Below, piece by piece: positions 6,980-8,625 of a stretch of DNA of 8,625 nt (positions are counted from its first letter, which is position 1; every line of letters begins with the position of its first letter). The stretch lies in the NCBI GenBank assembly GCA_021785795.1, contig JAJYEK010000158.1, positions 1-8,625 of the forward strand, given 5' to 3'. A program made the translations under genes and the position numbers. Under the pieces are notes generated by a model, which saw only the letters and a list, made by a program, of their open reading frames with translations, was not told where the DNA came from and made no database searches. The DNA is from Pseudomonadota bacterium (GTDB lineage: Bacteria; Pseudomonadota; Gammaproteobacteria; Acidiferrobacterales; UBA6901).

Positions 6980-8625
6980 ATGGCTGCGTTAGCCGGAATT
7001 CTGGTGTTCCTGAGCTTGCTGCTGTCGCTGGTGCTGTCTCAGTTTGACACTACGCAGGCCATCCACGACAATTCGCAGCGGGCGCGCATGCTCGCCCAGG
7101 CCGCACAACAGGAGGCCGCTTTTTTTCAAGCCAGCCTGACCTATGTGTCCGGCTTGAACGGATACGCAGGTAATGGCAGCTATATACAAGTGAGCGATCT
7201 TACCGCTGCCGGACTACTGCCTTCTTCATTTTCTCCTACCACGCCCTTTGGGCAGACGCTCGAAGCCTGGATGGAGCCTGTTAACGGCAACCAGGCCGTG
7301 ATTGGCTTGTATGTTTTCCCTGTCGGCACGTTCTCTACGGCGGCGTTACAACAGGCCGGTTTTGGCGCGTATGCGTCAACGACCTCCATACCGTCCGCTG
7401 TTTATGCAGAGGTGGGCCAGTCGATTACAGCTGCGCTGTCCGGCATGTCCTGGAGCCCGCCCTCTGGCACGCAGCTGGTTCAGACAGGCTACGTGGCGCC
7501 GGGCAGTACCGATTTGCAGCTTCTTGGCCTGACGTCAGGCCAGGTTCTGGCAGCGGATACCGGCATCGCGGATGCTGCCTATTCTGGAGGGGCTTATGCC
7601 CCTGCAGTTATGGCCGTGGCCCCGGGAGCCCTGGGCTACCTTGTCGTGGCGTATCCCTCTGCTGGAGCCGGCTGGGCTTATGGCTTTGTGCCTTCGGGTT
7701 CGCCGAATACCCTGAACGAGGAATTCTCTCTGGCAGCAACCAATGTACGGTTGCTGGGCTGGGCGCCTGTCTGCCCGGTCGGCGCCACCTTGATCGGGCC
7801 CGGATCGGCACCGACTACTTTCGGCATTTCGTCCTACCTCACTCAGACTGGAGGCGGTACCAACGAAGTGTGCATTCAGGCATACAAATCGGATGCTTAT
7901 CAGCCTGTGGCCGCCAGTACCGCAGTGGATGCCGCGTATGCCGAACTGCCATACGGGGAGCCGTTTCCTGTTCCGCCAGCCGGTTCCGTGGCGTACGGCG
8001 CGTGGCTTGAAAACGGAGGCGCCGGCCCGGCAGGGAATGGCACGTTTACGCTGACCCCCGTTTCAACCCCGAATCCGCAACTCAACGTATCTCAAGCCGC
8101 CGGCTTCACATACAGCTACAGTGGAGGATCCGGCTCCGTCCCGAACATCTGGTCCCTGCCCGGAGCGAACCTGAATCAGGCATTGGTCGGGGCACCCATG
8201 TCTTTGAACACAACCAACGGGACATTGTCTTACGCGCCCGGCCGCGGCCAGAACAATTTCTTCAACGGCACACTCCCCGCCCTTGGCGTGGCTTCGGTCC
8301 TGTCTATTTCAGTCGCGCAACCGAGCGGCACTTCGTTTACGACCAACACCTATACACTGTCTTCATTCTATTTCGTGCTGCCCGAGGGCACCGGGCTGTC
8401 GTTAGCCCAGCTGAATTTGCCTACTCCGACCGCGACGGATCCCCTTAGTGGCTATACCGGCATGCCCTGGCTCGCCGGCATGCAGGCCGTAAGCGGAGGC
8501 AATATGTATGAAATTGGCTACATTCCCTACAACGGAATGGTCGCCCCTTTTAACGCGGCACTGACCTGTCCGACTACGGCAAATCTGGATAGCAATGTGC
8601 TGGCGACCAACTGCACCAGCAGTTA
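6980..8625 (+). CDS. Large pilin-like protein 2, candidate PilV-type tip adhesin (3' end outside the window)
   Basis: The frame stays open from ATG 6980 to the window end, giving at least 548 residues. Residues 2-20 are a membrane helix (AALAGILVFLSLLLSLVLS), followed by a polar Gln/Ala-rich helix (24-56) ending in 'LTYVSGLNG'. The segment 69-97 ('VSDLTAAGLLPSSF ... FGQTLEAW') fits the PilV N-terminal pattern better than the upstream neighbour does. A 'YAEVGQSITAALSGMSW' block (142-158) resembles the PilV stretch with an 'a-x-x-iG' core. Beyond 240 the protein is rich in Gly, Ser, Thr, Asn and Tyr, suggesting extracellular beta domains. Cysteines are at 265, 298, 530 and 545. Blocks around 'LGWAPVCPVG' (259-268) and 'FYFVLPEG' (463-470) recur in the preceding protein. 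Gly6 precedes the helix, but +5 is Leu rather than Glu. The start is one base after the upstream stop, with GGAGG at good spacing. PilV is the likeliest family; the true length and any shufflon lie beyond the window. Confidence 0.6.
   Translation, partial: MAALAGILVFLSLLLSLVLSQFDTTQAIHDNSQRARMLAQAAQQEAAFFQASLTYVSGLNGYAGNGSYIQVSDLTAAGLLPSSFSPTTPFGQTLEAWMEPVNGNQAVIGLYVFPVGTFSTAALQQAGFGAYASTTSIPSAVYAEVGQSITAALSGMSWSPPSGTQLVQTGYVAPGSTDLQLLGLTSGQVLAADTGIADAAYSGGAYAPAVMAVAPGALGYLVVAYPSAGAGWAYGFVPSGSPNTLNEEFSLAATNVRLLGWAPVCPVGATLIGPGSAPTTFGISSYLTQTGGGTNEVCIQAYKSDAYQPVAASTAVDAAYAELPYGEPFPVPPAGSVAYGAWLENGGAGPAGNGTFTLTPVSTPNPQLNVSQAAGFTYSYSGGSGSVPNIWSLPGANLNQALVGAPMSLNTTNGTLSYAPGRGQNNFFNGTLPALGVASVLSISVAQPSGTSFTTNTYTLSSFYFVLPEGTGLSLAQLNLPTPTATDPLSGYTGMPWLAGMQAVSGGNMYEIGYIPYNGMVAPFNAALTCPTTANLDSNVLATNCTSS

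Noticed and set aside
8457..8483. Two CCGGCATGC copies 18 bases apart in the last gene
   Set aside because: They are in-frame Gly-Met codons with GC-rich flanks. Nine bases is too short and they are in direct orientation, so they are not a shufflon site or recombination repeat.

Overview
The window is a single plus-strand operon segment encoding an R64-type (IncI1 thin-pilus type) type IVb pilus. This is the class usually carried on conjugative plasmids and integrative conjugative elements (ICEs) of Pseudomonadota. The DNA is GC-rich by eye. There is no rRNA, tRNA, transposase, integrase or housekeeping gene to anchor the host, so a proteobacterial mobile element is an inference from the pilus family alone.

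Layout, left to right: the 3' end of a secretin gene (pilN, 1-429); a small periplasmic PilP (426-947); a bitopic inner-membrane PilO2 protein (944-2221); the assembly ATPase PilQ (2196-3773); the polytopic platform protein PilR (3775-4881); a PilS-like major pilin (4893-5474); and two large proteins that each start with a pilin-like membrane helix followed by a big exported domain (5485-6978, and 6980 to past the window end). Genes overlap by 4 to 26 bases or are separated by at most about 11 bases. No promoter, terminator or non-coding stretch of note is visible, so the segment probably lies inside one transcript.

How the parts should work together (family knowledge): PilN forms the outer-membrane channel. 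PilP and PilO connect the channel to the inner membrane. PilQ hydrolyses ATP in the cytoplasm and drives PilR, which polymerises PilS into a fibre. PilV-type minor pilins sit at the tip and recognise surfaces or recipient cells.

The unusual parts are at the 3' end. In R64, pilS is followed by pilT (lytic transglycosylase), pilU (prepilin peptidase) and pilV. Here pilS is followed directly by two tandem large pilin-like proteins that look paralogous to each other. None of the three pilin-like proteins has a recognisable canonical prepilin-peptidase site with Glu at +5. The order pilP-pilO is also inverted relative to R64 (pilO-pilP). The two large proteins are the best candidates for new adhesin or tip-complex biology.
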